Origin: Flavobacterium shii
GTDB lineage: Bacteria; Bacteroidota; Bacteroidia; Flavobacteriales; Flavobacteriaceae
NCBI RefSeq assembly: GCF_025847235.1
Contig: NZ_JAOZEW010000016.1
Coordinates: 91,995 to 155,994 of the forward strand
Reading direction: 5' to 3'
Length of the DNA: 64,000 bases
How positions within the stretch are numbered: position 1 is the stretch's first letter; each line of letters begins with the position of its first letter. Below, one piece after another: positions 40,479-49,972 of the stretch. The notes below the pieces were generated by a model. That model worked only from the letters and a program-made list of their open reading frames with translations, ran no database searches and was not told the DNA's origin. A program made the translations under genes and the position numbers.

Positions 40479-42638
40479 ATGAAAAAACATTTTTTACTAT
40501 TATTATTAATCTGTTCGAGTGTTTTTGCTCAAGAAAGCATTGATATTAATCAGTTAAATTGGTTACCAAACTCACATTCTTTCTGGGTAAACTCACAAGG
40601 TAATGTAGTCGTTTACGATGTTGACAAACTAAACCAAAATACTACTATTTTAACCCAAGAGCAACTACAAAAAGCAGGTTTTAACGGAGAAATAGAACAA
40701 TTGGTTTGGAATGAAAATAAAACAAAAGTATTAGTTTACACCAATTCCAAAAAAGTTTGGAGAGCAAATACCAAAGGAGATTACTGGTTTTTTGATCTTG
40801 CAACTGGAAAAGGAAAACAACTTGGCGCTAGTTTAGAAAAGTCATCATTAATGTTTGCTAAATTTTCTAATGATAATGAGAACGTAGCCTATGTTTCACA
40901 ACATAACATTTATCTGGAAAGTCTTACTACAGAAAAAATAACTCCTTTAACAACCGATGGAACAGATAAAATTATAAACGGAACTTTTGACTGGGTTTAT
41001 GAAGAAGAACTTGCAGCTCGTGATGGTTTTAGATGGAGTCCTGATGGAAAAAGTATTTCGTTTTGGCGCGTAGATGCATCCAAAACAAAATTCCATTTAA
41101 TGATAAACAATACCGATGCATTATATCCTTTTACAGTTCCGGTAGAATATCCTAAAGCAGGCGAAAAACCATCATCTGTAAAAATTGGGGTAATTGACAT
41201 CGCTTCTTTAAAAACAAATTGGTTAAATATACCTGGCGAACCCGATAATAACTATTTGGCTCGAATGGAATGGATCAACAGTCAAAGTCTGATGGTTGTA
41301 CAATTAAACAGACTTCAAAACCAAGCTTCCATTTATAAATGTGACCCTAAGTCGGGCGAAGCCAATTTAATCTATCAAGAGAAATCAGATTCATGGATTG
41401 ATGTTTTTGATACTTCCGCGGGAGAATATGATGTTTTTCCTTGTCAGTTTGTAGATAATGGAAAAGCTTTTTTATGGAGTTCGGATGCCGATGGTTGGAT
41501 GCATGTTTATAAAATTAGTGCCGATGGTAAAAAGAAGGAATTAATTACTACCGAAAATTTCGATGCTTATTACAAAGCTTACAATCAGGAAACACAATCT
41601 ATCTATTATATTGCAAGCCCTACAGATGCTACGCAGCGTTATTTGTACGAAACTAATTTAAATACCAAGAAAACAAAACGCATTACTCCAAAAGAATTTG
41701 AAGGAACAAATAGATATCGTTTTTCTACAGATGGTAAATATGCAAAACATACCAATTCAAGCATTAATCGTGATTTCAATACACGCTTAGTCGCTTTACC
41801 AAGTCATAAAAAAATATTTCCACAAGCAGCTGATTCGTTTTCGGCTCCAGAACGTAATTATTCTTTAGAGAAATTTAAAGTTACTACGGTAGATGGTATC
41901 GAAATGGACGGAATAATGGCTAAACCGTTAAACTTTGATCCTAATAAAAAATATCCTGTATTCTTTTATGTTTACGGAGAACCAATGGCTTCTGTAGCAA
42001 ATGATGAACCGGATTTTTACCCATATATTGCCTATTTAATTCCAGAAGGATATATAGGAATTGCAATGGATAACCGAGGAACTCCTGTACTGAAAGGTAC
42101 AAAATGGAGAAAATCGATTTATAAAAACATCGGAATCATAAATACTCGCGATCAAGCCATGGCTGCCAAAGAAGTTCTAAAATGGAAATTTATCGATAAC
42201 GACAGAGTTGCTATTCATGGATGGAGCGGTGGTGGAGCGGTAACCTTGAATTTAATGTTTCAATATCCTGAGATTTATAAAACAGGTATAGCAGTTGCAG
42301 CAGTTACCGATCAGCATTTTTATGATAACATTTATACCGAAAGATACATGGGATTGCCAAGCGAAAACGAAGCAGCTTATAATCAAGCGTCTCCTGTAAC
42401 TCACGCCAAAAACCTAAAAGGAAATTTATTATACATTCATGGAACTGGCGATGATAATGTACATTATAAAAATGCAGAAGTTTTAATTAATGAACTAGTT
42501 AAATATGATAAAATGTTTGACTTGATGATTTATCCAAATCGTTCGCATGGCATATATGAAGGCGAAGGAACAAGCAAACATCTTGCAGATACTTTCATGA
42601 AATTCATAAGAGAAAATTCTCCTCCGGGAGCAAAATAA
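40479..42638 (+). CDS. S9 family peptidase (dipeptidyl peptidase IV type)
   Basis: A 719-residue periplasmic/secreted serine peptidase. Signal peptide MKKHFLLLLLICSSVFAQ; N-terminal beta-propeller (about 25-470) including FDWVYEEELAARDGFRWSPDG, the S9B Glu-Glu motif (EE in YEEEL) that binds the substrate N-terminus; C-terminal alpha/beta hydrolase domain with S583 (GWSGGGA), D659 (GTGDDNV) and H690 (NRSHGIYEG). DPP-IV enzymes remove N-terminal X-Pro dipeptides. Followed by a terminator; not in an operon. Confidence 0.92.
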   Translation: MKKHFLLLLLICSSVFAQESIDINQLNWLPNSHSFWVNSQGNVVVYDVDKLNQNTTILTQEQLQKAGFNGEIEQLVWNENKTKVLVYTNSKKVWRANTKGDYWFFDLATGKGKQLGASLEKSSLMFAKFSNDNENVAYVSQHNIYLESLTTEKITPLTTDGTDKIINGTFDWVYEEELAARDGFRWSPDGKSISFWRVDASKTKFHLMINNTDALYPFTVPVEYPKAGEKPSSVKIGVIDIASLKTNWLNIPGEPDNNYLARMEWINSQSLMVVQLNRLQNQASIYKCDPKSGEANLIYQEKSDSWIDVFDTSAGEYDVFPCQFVDNGKAFLWSSDADGWMHVYKISADGKKKELITTENFDAYYKAYNQETQSIYYIASPTDATQRYLYETNLNTKKTKRITPKEFEGTNRYRFSTDGKYAKHTNSSINRDFNTRLVALPSHKKIFPQAADSFSAPERNYSLEKFKVTTVDGIEMDGIMAKPLNFDPNKKYPVFFYVYGEPMASVANDEPDFYPYIAYLIPEGYIGIAMDNRGTPVLKGTKWRKSIYKNIGIINTRDQAMAAKEVLKWKFIDNDRVAIHGWSGGGAVTLNLMFQYPEIYKTGIAVAAVTDQHFYDNIYTERYMGLPSENEAAYNQASPVTHAKNLKGNLLYIHGTGDDNVHYKNAEVLINELVKYDKMFDLMIYPNRSHGIYEGEGTSKHLADTFMKFIRENSPPGAK

Positions 42639-42666
42639 TATAAAGACATTTTAACTTGTCACCTTT

Positions 42667-42711
42667 CTCAGCTTTGTTGTTCTTTAGGAATAGTAAGGCT
42701 GAGTTTTTTTT
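42667..42711 (+). terminator. Terminator of the S9 peptidase gene
   Basis: CTCAGC (42667-42672) pairs with GCTGAG (42698-42703), long loop, then eight T. Confidence 0.75.
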
Positions 42712-42721
42712 ATGAAAAAAA

Positions 42722-42845
42722 AGTTGAAAGGCTCAGAGGTTCTAAGACGCAAAGGCTCTAAGCAACTAAGATCCTGAGACAAAACTTATCCACAATAAAA
42801 CAATAATACTGCCTTTCTGAACGGAGTCGAAGAATCACGCTAGTA
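42722..42845. repeat. Dispersed intergenic repeat text
   Basis: GGCTCAGAGGTTCTAAGACG and AGCAACTAAGATCCTGAGAC resemble 60-240 near murA, and CTGAACGGAGTCGAAG (about 42818-42833) is the inverse of the GACTCCGCTCAG text at 58702 and 62646. These look like recurring non-coding flavobacterial fragments. The remaining gap to 42978 holds no gene. Confidence 0.45.
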
Positions 42846-42978
42846 ACTCGACAATAATAAAAAACTTTATGTTAGTTTCTGGTAGAGATTACTCATTCTT
42901 TGGAATGATAGCACAGGGGAAATTCTTGATAAATATTTATATATTCGCTGAAGAAAAAAACACCACACTTGATCCATC

Positions 42979-43515
42979 ATGACCATAAACATAGACCAAA
43001 ACCTAAAACTTGAGTTAATTCATGAGAATCACGCACAACCAATCTTTGATCTTGTTGATGCAAACAGAACTCATTTAAGAGAATGGCTGCCTTTTGTAGA
43101 CAGAATGCAAACTGTAGACTTTGCAGAGAATTTTGTAAAAGGTACCATGCAACGAAACAAAGACGGAAACGAATATGGTTTTGTTATTGTTGATAACGAA
43201 AAAGTTGTTGGAAGAATTGGCATTTATAAAATTGATGGTCAGAATAAAATTGGAGAAATCGGATATTGGTTTGCCGAAAACCTACAAGGAAAAGGCATTA
43301 TAACCAAGTCTTGTAAAGCAATTATCAGGTTTGGTTTTTCGGGTTTACAATTAAACCGAATCGAAATAAAATGCGGAACCGAAAACTTTAAAAGCAAAAC
43401 AATCCCAGAAAAACTTAACTTTACCAAGGAAGGCATTATTCGCCAAGGAGAATTACTTTATGACAAATTTATCGACTTGAATTTATATTCACTTCTTAAA
43501 TCTGACGTTGAGTAA
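42979..43515 (+). CDS. GNAT acetyltransferase (RimJ/RimL-like)
   Basis: A 178-residue GNAT protein of the ribosomal-protein-serine/alanine acetyltransferase type. Landmarks: LELIHENHAQPIFDLVDANR at the start, REWLPFVDRMQT, VVGRIGIYKID, the acetyl-CoA-binding stretch GYWFAENLQGKGIITKSCKA (motif A) and NRIEIKCGTENFKS (motif B). It should acetylate an amine using acetyl-CoA in the cytoplasm; the substrate is unknown. Confidence 0.88.
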   Translation: MTINIDQNLKLELIHENHAQPIFDLVDANRTHLREWLPFVDRMQTVDFAENFVKGTMQRNKDGNEYGFVIVDNEKVVGRIGIYKIDGQNKIGEIGYWFAENLQGKGIITKSCKAIIRFGFSGLQLNRIEIKCGTENFKSKTIPEKLNFTKEGIIRQGELLYDKFIDLNLYSLLKSDVE

Positions 43516-43551
43516 AATACCTAAATACATTCAAAAATTAAATCCCTTAAA

Positions 43552-44112
43552 ATGAAAAATATAAAATTCGCAAAACTCATTCTCCTTTTCGGTCTTATCA
43601 CATTAGTTTCTTGTAATGAGCCTAAAACCATAGATGAATTTGCCATAGAAATTACAAATAGCATCAAGGATAAAGATGCAGACGATTTGTATTCTTTGTT
43701 TATATCTCCTAAAGAAAATGCTTCGTATGGCTTTGTAAATGGTACAATAACCCCAGAAGAATCTTCGAGATTAAAATCTAATGAGGATTTAATAAAATTA
43801 ATTATCCGAAAAGGAAAACAAAGAAAACCTGAAGATATCAAACGTATAAATCAGTTTATTTCGGAGGCACATGCTTTATTTAATTGGGAAAATATCAAAT
43901 CTGTAAAAACAGAATCTACTTTAGTAGAAACTAAAAAAGTAAATACAATAAGAAACAAAGTTACGATTGATGCTGCTACTTACGACTTAAAAATCATAAT
44001 CGAGTTGAATGACAATAAAGTATATCGACTAAAAGTAAATAAAGCAATGAAAGTAAATGATCGTTGGGTAATCTTCCCGACTAAAAGCTTTGGTCTTGAA
44101 ATTGAAAAGTAA
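43552..44112 (+). CDS. Putative lipoprotein of unknown function
   Basis: A 186-residue lipoprotein: signal KLILLFGLITLVSC with lipobox LVSC. The mature part has a helical start (TIDEFAIEITNSIKDKDADD), typical of NTF2-like or DUF4878-type small periplasmic domains, then beta strands at the end (TYDLKIIIELNDNKVYRLKV, DRWVIFPT). No family can be named with certainty. It stands 36 bp after the GNAT gene and could be cotranscribed with it. Confidence 0.65.
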   Translation: MKNIKFAKLILLFGLITLVSCNEPKTIDEFAIEITNSIKDKDADDLYSLFISPKENASYGFVNGTITPEESSRLKSNEDLIKLIIRKGKQRKPEDIKRINQFISEAHALFNWENIKSVKTESTLVETKKVNTIRNKVTIDAATYDLKIIIELNDNKVYRLKVNKAMKVNDRWVIFPTKSFGLEIEK

Positions 44113-44174
44113 ATAACTTCTTTTTAATTCCTATTTTCGCTGAGTAAATTTTACTACGAATACCAAACAGGAAA

Positions 44175-45095
44175 ATGAAAGCGAAAAAAGAGGAAGATAT
44201 AAAAACCTATGGTTCAAAAGATTTTCGGGACAAATTCCTTGAATCTGAAAATACAGTAGAACATTTTTTTAAATCAAATTCGGAGCATTTTTTTTGTTTG
44301 AGAATTGAAGACATAAACCAACTAAAATATCCTGTACCTCCATCCAAACACATTTGCTATACCTTACTTTTTATCACTTCTGGAATCCACAAACTAAAAA
44401 TTGGGTTCGAAGAATATACAACCAAGGCTAATGAAATGGTATTAGTTCCTGCTGGACAGATTTACTCGATAGATTTTATGAGTAAAAAGATAACGGGTAT
44501 TATATGTCAGTTTCATCAGGATATTCTAATCGGGAAATATGGCAATCGGGAAATGCTAAATGATTTCGATTTTTTGAAGGTTTGGGGAAATCCTAATGTA
44601 ACTTTCCAAAAACAAGAAGCTGGTTTTATTTCGAACTTATTAAACCGTCTGCTTATAGAATATACCGAAACCGGCGGTACTAATCTAGATATTATACAGC
44701 CTTACCTTATTGCGTTACTTTTTGAAATAAACAAGAATGCTGTAAAAACCAATAAATCCCTCACGGCAGCAACTACACTTACAACAAAGTTTAAAGAACT
44801 AATATATTTGCATATAAAAACCCAACATCAGGTGAGTTATTATGCTTCGGTTCTGAACGTCACTCCAAATCACTTAAACAAATCGGTAAAATCGGTTACA
44901 GGAAAATCGCCTACAAAATGGATAGACGAAACAATTCTTCTAGAAGCCAAATACTTATTGTACCAAACCAATCTTACGATTAATGAAATTGCAATACAAG
45001 TAGGTCATTATGATCAATCGTACTTTAGCCGTATCTTCAAAAAACACGAAGGCGTCACTCCTATTGAGTATCGAAAAATGATTGATAAATCCTAA
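44175..45095 (+). CDS. AraC family transcriptional regulator
   Basis: A 306-residue regulator with a cupin-like N-terminal sensing domain (about 45-150: YTLLFITSGIHKLKIGFEEY, NEMVLVPAGQIYSI) and an AraC-type double helix-turn-helix domain (about 205-302: YASVLNVTPNHLNKSVKSVT, INEIAIQVGHYDQSYFSRIF, then KKHEGVTPIEYRK). The effector ligand and targets are unknown. The following small genes 45166-45980 might be targets; this is only position-based. Confidence 0.88.
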   Translation: MKAKKEEDIKTYGSKDFRDKFLESENTVEHFFKSNSEHFFCLRIEDINQLKYPVPPSKHICYTLLFITSGIHKLKIGFEEYTTKANEMVLVPAGQIYSIDFMSKKITGIICQFHQDILIGKYGNREMLNDFDFLKVWGNPNVTFQKQEAGFISNLLNRLLIEYTETGGTNLDIIQPYLIALLFEINKNAVKTNKSLTAATTLTTKFKELIYLHIKTQHQVSYYASVLNVTPNHLNKSVKSVTGKSPTKWIDETILLEAKYLLYQTNLTINEIAIQVGHYDQSYFSRIFKKHEGVTPIEYRKMIDKS

Positions 45096-45165
45096 CTCTT
45101 GCTTATTGAATCCTAATAGAATTATCTCTTTATTATTGACATTTGCAAACTAAAAAAAGCAAATA

Positions 45166-45366
45166 ATGATTTACGTTTTCAAAACTTCGGTAAATACAGA
45201 ATCGAAATTAGAATCGGCAACAACAATCCTTAACGAATTATTACCAGACGCAAAGTGGAATTTCGACCTTGAAGATTGGGACAATATTTTAAGAATTGAT
45301 AGTGAAACCGATATAGTCGAAATGATACTAAACAACGACGTTTTCGATTGTATCGAATTAGAATAA
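45166..45366 (+). CDS. Small ferredoxin-fold-like protein
   Basis: A 66-residue acidic protein: strand MIYVFKTSVNT, helix SKLESATTILNELLPDAKWN, strand DNILRIDSE, helix DIVEMILNND, strand FDCIEL. This beta-alpha-beta-beta-alpha-beta order is that of HMA-like small domains, but the metal-binding CxxC is absent. Such CxxC-lacking copies are common near regulators in flavobacteria. Cytoplasmic; function unknown. Confidence 0.6.
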   Translation: MIYVFKTSVNTESKLESATTILNELLPDAKWNFDLEDWDNILRIDSETDIVEMILNNDVFDCIELE

Positions 45367-45407
45367 ATACCGCATTTGCAACAATTAACTTTCATCATCA
45401 ATTTATT

Positions 45408-45980
45408 ATGGACACATTACTTCATCAAGGCAAGACATTTGAAAACATCGATTACTCGGAAAAGAAATTAACTGATCTCGAATTTTTAAATTGTGATTTT
45501 ATAAACTGCAACTTTTCAAAAAGCGATTTAGGCAATAATGATTTTATAGATTGCAACTTTAAGAATTGTAATTTCTCTTTGGCAACGCTACGAAACACAG
45601 GATTAAAAAACATTAAATTCACCGATTGCAAATTAATGGGATTAGACTTTAGTTATAGTAATGCCTTTTTATTCTCTATGAATTTTCAGGGTTGTATCCT
45701 GGATTACTCTACTTTTTTACAAAGAAAATTAAAGAAAACAAACTTCTTTGATTGTTCTCTAAAAGATGTAGATTTCTCCGAAGCCGATTTAACTCAAGCT
45801 GTATTTAAAAACTGTGATCTTTCGAACGCAACATTTGTACGAAGTATTCTAGAGAAAGTCGATTTTCGTACGGCAAAAAACTATTCATTCGACCCCGAAG
45901 AAAACAAAGTCAAAAATGCAAAGTTCTCCCGTTTGGAACTTGCAGGATTATTAGAGAAATTTAATCTTGATATTGAGTAG
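45408..45980 (+). CDS. Pentapeptide repeat protein
   Basis: A 190-residue protein of the pentapeptide-repeat (Qnr-like) class from ATG 45408. Central F/L at each fifth residue: DLEFLNCDFINCNFSKSDLG, NCNFSLATLRN, DCKLMGLDFSY, DVDFSEADLTQAVFKNCDLS, then NATFVRSILEKVDF. It forms a right-handed quadrilateral beta-helix. Qnr proteins protect DNA gyrase from quinolones; this one is a relative whose activity is not known. The ORF extension to 45348 overlaps the previous gene and is not used. Confidence 0.88.
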   Translation: MDTLLHQGKTFENIDYSEKKLTDLEFLNCDFINCNFSKSDLGNNDFIDCNFKNCNFSLATLRNTGLKNIKFTDCKLMGLDFSYSNAFLFSMNFQGCILDYSTFLQRKLKKTNFFDCSLKDVDFSEADLTQAVFKNCDLSNATFVRSILEKVDFRTAKNYSFDPEENKVKNAKFSRLELAGLLEKFNLDIE

Positions 45981-46075
45981 GTATCAATAAAACTAGGTAT
46001 TAGTTAATCATTGGAGTTTAATATATTTCTTGACTTTAATCCTTATTTTTGTTTAGAATAAAACAATTACAAAAA

Positions 46076-46606
46076 ATGTTATTTATAATTAATTCCCAAG
46101 GCACAAATCTCATAACCCGAGAAGAACTTTCGGTTAAGGAATGGGCTGAAAAACTGGATAAATTTATTAGATATACCGCTCTTATTGATGACGATGAACT
46201 CATAAAACAGCTTACTTATGAGTACAACCTTAATCAAACCCAGATTGAAGAAATTGAGAAATGTCTTGAAAATGAAAAAGTAAAATATCATAGATATGCA
46301 TGTACCAAATACGAGCATTTTAAAATTGAGCCTGTTTATTTGGAAATCAAAAAACTAAAAGGGAAACTAATTTATTGGAAAGATTGGGATTATATTTTTG
46401 AACAAAAAGACAATGATTACTTTCTTTGGTGTTTTCTGGGAGGTTTTGCCGATGCGCAACGTGAAATAAAATTAAGCGAGGAACACATAAAAAAATATAA
46501 AGAAATAGGACTTGCTCAAATAGATTATCTAATCGATAATCTTCAAAAACTTCACGACTCCGAAGAATACAAACTTGCAATAACGGAGAATCGAGTGGTA
46601 ATGTAA
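46076..46606 (+). CDS. Unknown protein
   Basis: A 176-residue acidic cytoplasmic protein from ATG 46076. Helical pattern (KEWAEKLDKFIRYTALIDDD, YNLNQTQIEEIEKCLENEKV), an aromatic middle (LIYWKDWDYIFEQKDNDYFL, then WCFLGGFADAQREI) and a helical end. I recognise no family. A TATTTTTG -7-like box lies at 46044-46051. It converges with the response regulator gene. Confidence 0.55.
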   Translation: MLFIINSQGTNLITREELSVKEWAEKLDKFIRYTALIDDDELIKQLTYEYNLNQTQIEEIEKCLENEKVKYHRYACTKYEHFKIEPVYLEIKKLKGKLIYWKDWDYIFEQKDNDYFLWCFLGGFADAQREIKLSEEHIKKYKEIGLAQIDYLIDNLQKLHDSEEYKLAITENRVVM

Positions 46607-46635
46607 AAACACCTTATCCCATAAAAGTCAAGAAT

Positions 46636-47070
46636 TTACATTTTGTCCTTATAAAGGTGAAGTTCATTTTCTATTTTTTGGTATCTAAAGATAATTTCAA
46701 TTGCTTTTTGTAATCGTACAAATGCTGTTTCGCTTTTCACAACATAATCGAATGCTCTGTGATCCATACAACTTACAGCAATATCTACCTTATCATGGGA
46801 AGAAAGCATTATTACAGGAATCCCTCTGTCTATTTCTTTTATTTTGTCCAGTGTTTGCAATCCATTCATAGCGGTTTTATCAATCCCATCCAGATGATAA
46901 TCCAGAACTACAACATCTGGTTTTTTTAGTATATTCTCAATACAAAGTTCTCCCGAGGAGAACGTTTCTATGGAGTACTCATTACGATATGAAAACTCGA
47001 TTTCCAAGGATTTTAGAAATACCGAATCGTCATCTACCAAAAAAACTTTTATTTTATTCTTTCTTTTCAT
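46636..47070 (-). CDS. Response regulator, receiver domain only
   Basis: A 144-residue CheY-like receiver. Acidic pocket DDD at residues 13-15 (KVFLVDDDSVFLKSLE), phospho-acceptor Asp in VVVLDYHLDGID, Ser/Thr switch in VIMLSSHD and Lys in DYVVKSETAF. There is no output domain, so it may relay phosphate or act by protein contact. It lies 3 bp after the hybrid histidine kinase gene and is probably its partner. Confidence 0.9.
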   Translation of the reverse strand: MKRKNKIKVFLVDDDSVFLKSLEIEFSYRNEYSIETFSSGELCIENILKKPDVVVLDYHLDGIDKTAMNGLQTLDKIKEIDRGIPVIMLSSHDKVDIAVSCMDHRAFDYVVKSETAFVRLQKAIEIIFRYQKIENELHLYKDKM

Positions 47071-47073
47071 GGT

Positions 47074-49062
47074 TTATTTTTTTAAATTTTCGAGTTCCAT
47101 TTCGAGTTCCTCGCAAGCTTGACCACAAACTTTTTCGAGTTCGAGTATAAGCTCATTTATCTCTTTAGAAATTTCAATCGCAAAAGCATATTCCTGGATT
47201 TTTTTGGCAATTTTTTCAACATCCGGACTTATTCCCATTATCGAAAATGAAGGGATCATTTTATGAATTGCCGCATGTATCGATTTCCAATCTTTGGCTT
47301 CAAGACTTTTCTTTATTGTAGCAATTAAGGGTGGTGTTTGTTTTAGGTAGGCATTTATCATTTCGATCATTAAAACCGGATTCGATTTTGTTAACTTAAT
47401 GAGATAATTCATGTCTACATATTTAATTTTTTTTATGGATAAATTTTGTCCAATTTTATGCTCAATAATTAGTAGTGGTTTTTTAGAAAACGCAACCAAC
47501 TTACTGTAAAGCAGTCTCTCGTCAACGGGTTTCGCCATATAATCATTCATCCCTACTGCTTTACATTTTTCTACATCTACTGTTGTTACATCTGCCGTCA
47601 GGGCAATTATCGGAATTTGGGATTTCATCGTATTACGAATGTATTCTGTGGCTTCAAAACCGTCCATCTCGGGCATTTGTAAATCCATCAAAATAATATC
47701 ATACGTTTTGGTTTTTAACTTTTCGATAGCTAATTTCCCATTTGCAGTAATATCACATTCAAAACCAAAATCATCCAACAAGGTTTTCATAAGTAACTGA
47801 TTGAGTTCCATATCTTCAACAACCAATATCTTTGTATCTTTGATATCTCTGCTCAACTCGATAATTTCGGGTTCCAAAACAGCCTCAGCAGTTGTTTTCT
47901 GGAAATCCAGAACAAAACTAAAAGTTGCTCCTTTATTAATTTCACTTTTTACCTGAATCGTTCCTCCTTGAAATTCTACCAATTGTTTTGCAATGGCAAG
48001 TCCTAATCCCGTTCCTCCATATATTTTTGAGGAACCCGAATAAGCTTGTTGAAAATTCTCAAATATTTTTTCCATTTTATCGGCTGAAACTCCAATTCCC
48101 GAATCGCAAACCGAAAACTCTATTGATACCTTTTCGTTATCTTGCGAAAGCAACTGCACACTTACAACAATCTTTCCTTTATTAGTAAACTTAACCGCAT
48201 TACTTACCAGATTCAAAACAATTTGATGCAGCCTGGTAGGGTCTCCTATGAGTACTTCGGGAATTCTTTTATCATAATTTGTAATTAATTTTAAGTTTTT
48301 TTCTTGAATTTTTGTTTCAAACAAATGCAACATAGCAGTTACAGACAATGCCAATTTAAAAGGTGTTTTCTCGAAAATCAGTTTTCCTGCATCGACTTTG
48401 GCCAAATCCAAAATATCATTTATTAATACAATCAATGCATCACCACTAATTTTTATAGCGGTTAAATATTCTTTTTGCTTTGCTGTTAGATCCGTTTTGA
48501 GTACCACTTTGGTAAAACCAATAATAGCATTCATTGGCGTTCTTATCTCGTGGCTCATATTCGACAAGAATTGCTGCTTCGATTTTACAGCATCTTCGGC
48601 AATCTTTGTAGCATCCTCCGCAATCTTTGTAGCATCCTCCGCAATTTTTGTAGCATTTTCGGCAATAACTTTGGCCTCTCGTAATTCGTGTTCTATTACT
48701 TTTTGCTTTTCAATACTTCTAGCCATAAGGATAGCACCGAGTACTTTCTCTTCTTTATCCTTGTAAACAAATCCATTAAACAAGACATCTTTTTCTTTAT
48801 GGTCGGTAATTGTTAGTTCATAATCATTAATATATCCTATCTTAAATATTTGTTTGCAAACTGCTTTTACTTTTTTTGGGTCGGTAAAATAATCAAAACA
48901 AAAACTTCCTAAAATTGTTTTTCTGTCCTTACCAGCAATTTCAATAAAAACCTGATTTGTATCCGTAATTTTTCCCGTTTGATCAATAACAATTATTGAA
49001 TTTAAATTGGCTTCTATCAAGCTACGCGCGTAACTATTTTCTTGTTTGTTCTTGGATTCCAT
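47074..49062 (-). CDS. Hybrid histidine kinase (PAS-HisKA-HATPase-REC-Hpt)
   Basis: A 662-residue cytoplasmic sensor without membrane helices. Order: PAS (about 12-120, SIIVIDQTGKITDTNQVFIE); coiled-coil linker (about 125-165) with heptads KIAEDAT in tandem; HisKA with phospho-His in SNMSHEIRTPMNAI; HATPase with N box LHQIVLNLVSNAVKFT, G1 DSGIGV and G2 GTGLGLAI; REC with phospho-Asp in ILMDLQMPEMDG; and Hpt (HKMIPSFSIMG) at the end. It can form an internal phosphorelay ending on the separate receiver downstream. Confidence 0.93.
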   Translation of the reverse strand: MESKNKQENSYARSLIEANLNSIIVIDQTGKITDTNQVFIEIAGKDRKTILGSFCFDYFTDPKKVKAVCKQIFKIGYINDYELTITDHKEKDVLFNGFVYKDKEEKVLGAILMARSIEKQKVIEHELREAKVIAENATKIAEDATKIAEDATKIAEDAVKSKQQFLSNMSHEIRTPMNAIIGFTKVVLKTDLTAKQKEYLTAIKISGDALIVLINDILDLAKVDAGKLIFEKTPFKLALSVTAMLHLFETKIQEKNLKLITNYDKRIPEVLIGDPTRLHQIVLNLVSNAVKFTNKGKIVVSVQLLSQDNEKVSIEFSVCDSGIGVSADKMEKIFENFQQAYSGSSKIYGGTGLGLAIAKQLVEFQGGTIQVKSEINKGATFSFVLDFQKTTAEAVLEPEIIELSRDIKDTKILVVEDMELNQLLMKTLLDDFGFECDITANGKLAIEKLKTKTYDIILMDLQMPEMDGFEATEYIRNTMKSQIPIIALTADVTTVDVEKCKAVGMNDYMAKPVDERLLYSKLVAFSKKPLLIIEHKIGQNLSIKKIKYVDMNYLIKLTKSNPVLMIEMINAYLKQTPPLIATIKKSLEAKDWKSIHAAIHKMIPSFSIMGISPDVEKIAKKIQEYAFAIEISKEINELILELEKVCGQACEELEMELENLKK
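48594..48657 (-). repeat. 21-bp tandem repeat coding for the kinase linker
   Basis: Three near-identical 21-bp units, with a fourth degenerate one, on the coding strand encode KIAEDAT heptads between PAS and HisKA. Such in-frame heptad units can change coiled-coil length by multiples of seven residues. Confidence 0.7.
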
Positions 49063-49362
49063 TGTTATTCGTTTATCGAATTTGAATTTTCAATTTCCTT
49101 AATTGAATTACGTTGTTTTTCCAATAGGGGCACTTTTACTTTAAGTGGTTGTGTTTTTTTAAAAATGCTTTTTTACAATAGTTTTTTTTACTAAAATCTA
49201 AAGCAAGAGCTTGCTAACCAAGTGTGTACAACTCAGTTTTAATTAGTAATTTATAGTAAGAACCAATAATCTATTTTATAGTGAGCGTCCAAATAATCCT
49301 ATTTAACGTAGTCAAATTTGATTATTTTAATCTATACCTTATTGTATAATAAATAAAAGAAG
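49063..49362. other. Intergenic region upstream of the histidine kinase gene
   Basis: 300 bp without a gene. It must hold the kinase promoter, but no clear TTG / TAnnTTTG pair is seen on the minus strand. No terminator for the AraC gene is visible either. Confidence 0.5.
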
Positions 49363-49932
49363 TTATACAATTCCGACATTCTCAAGGGCAATCCTTTTTT
49401 TGTCTTTAAGTTGTTTGAAAAAACTTGGGGTAAGTCCCGTTACTTTTTTAAATTGTTGGGATAAGTGAGATACGCTGCTATAATTAAGCATGTAAGAAAT
49501 TTGCGTAAGATTTAGTTCATTATACAACAAAAGTTCTTTAACGCGTTCTATTTTATGGGCTATAATGAAATGTTCGATTGTAATTCCTTTTACTTCCGAA
49601 AAAATCTTGGCTATATGGGTATACTCCATACCCATTTTTTCGCTAATATAATCGGAGTAATTTACTTTGGGAAGTTCATCAGTATAATGGACCATTTCGA
49701 CAATTATATTTTTAATTTTTTCAATTAAAACTGCTTTTTTATCGTCCATTAACTCTAATCCTGCCTTTAACAAGACTATTTTAAGTTCATCGCGAATTTC
49801 GGGAGAAATGTCGCCTATTATTTCTACCAATCCTAAATCTACAATTACACATTGCAACCCTAGATTTTCTAATGCATCTTTTACCACCATTTTACAGCGG
49901 AGGCTTACCATATATTTTATATAGAGTTTCAT
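49363..49932 (-). CDS. Small AraC family regulator
   Basis: A 189-residue protein of a type common in flavobacteria: an N-terminal alpha/beta region (about 1-75: MVVKDALENLGLQCVIVDLG, VEIIGDISPEIRDELKIVLL) and an AraC helix-turn-helix domain (about 90-180: YISEKMGMEYTHIAKIFSEV, LNLTQISYMLNYSSVSHLSQ, then QFKKVTGLTPSFFKQ). It has no obvious ligand domain. It lies 40 bp after the cupin gene on the same strand; together they may answer to one signal. Confidence 0.85.
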   Translation of the reverse strand: MKLYIKYMVSLRCKMVVKDALENLGLQCVIVDLGLVEIIGDISPEIRDELKIVLLKAGLELMDDKKAVLIEKIKNIIVEMVHYTDELPKVNYSDYISEKMGMEYTHIAKIFSEVKGITIEHFIIAHKIERVKELLLYNELNLTQISYMLNYSSVSHLSQQFKKVTGLTPSFFKQLKDKKRIALENVGIV

Positions 49933-49972
49933 TTCTTATTTACTTATATGATAATTTGCGATTATCTTTTAA

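Noticed and set aside
48594..48657. CRISPR-like array
   Set aside because: The 21-bp units are directly adjacent without spacers and are in frame within the kinase gene. No CRISPR array is seen anywhere in the window.
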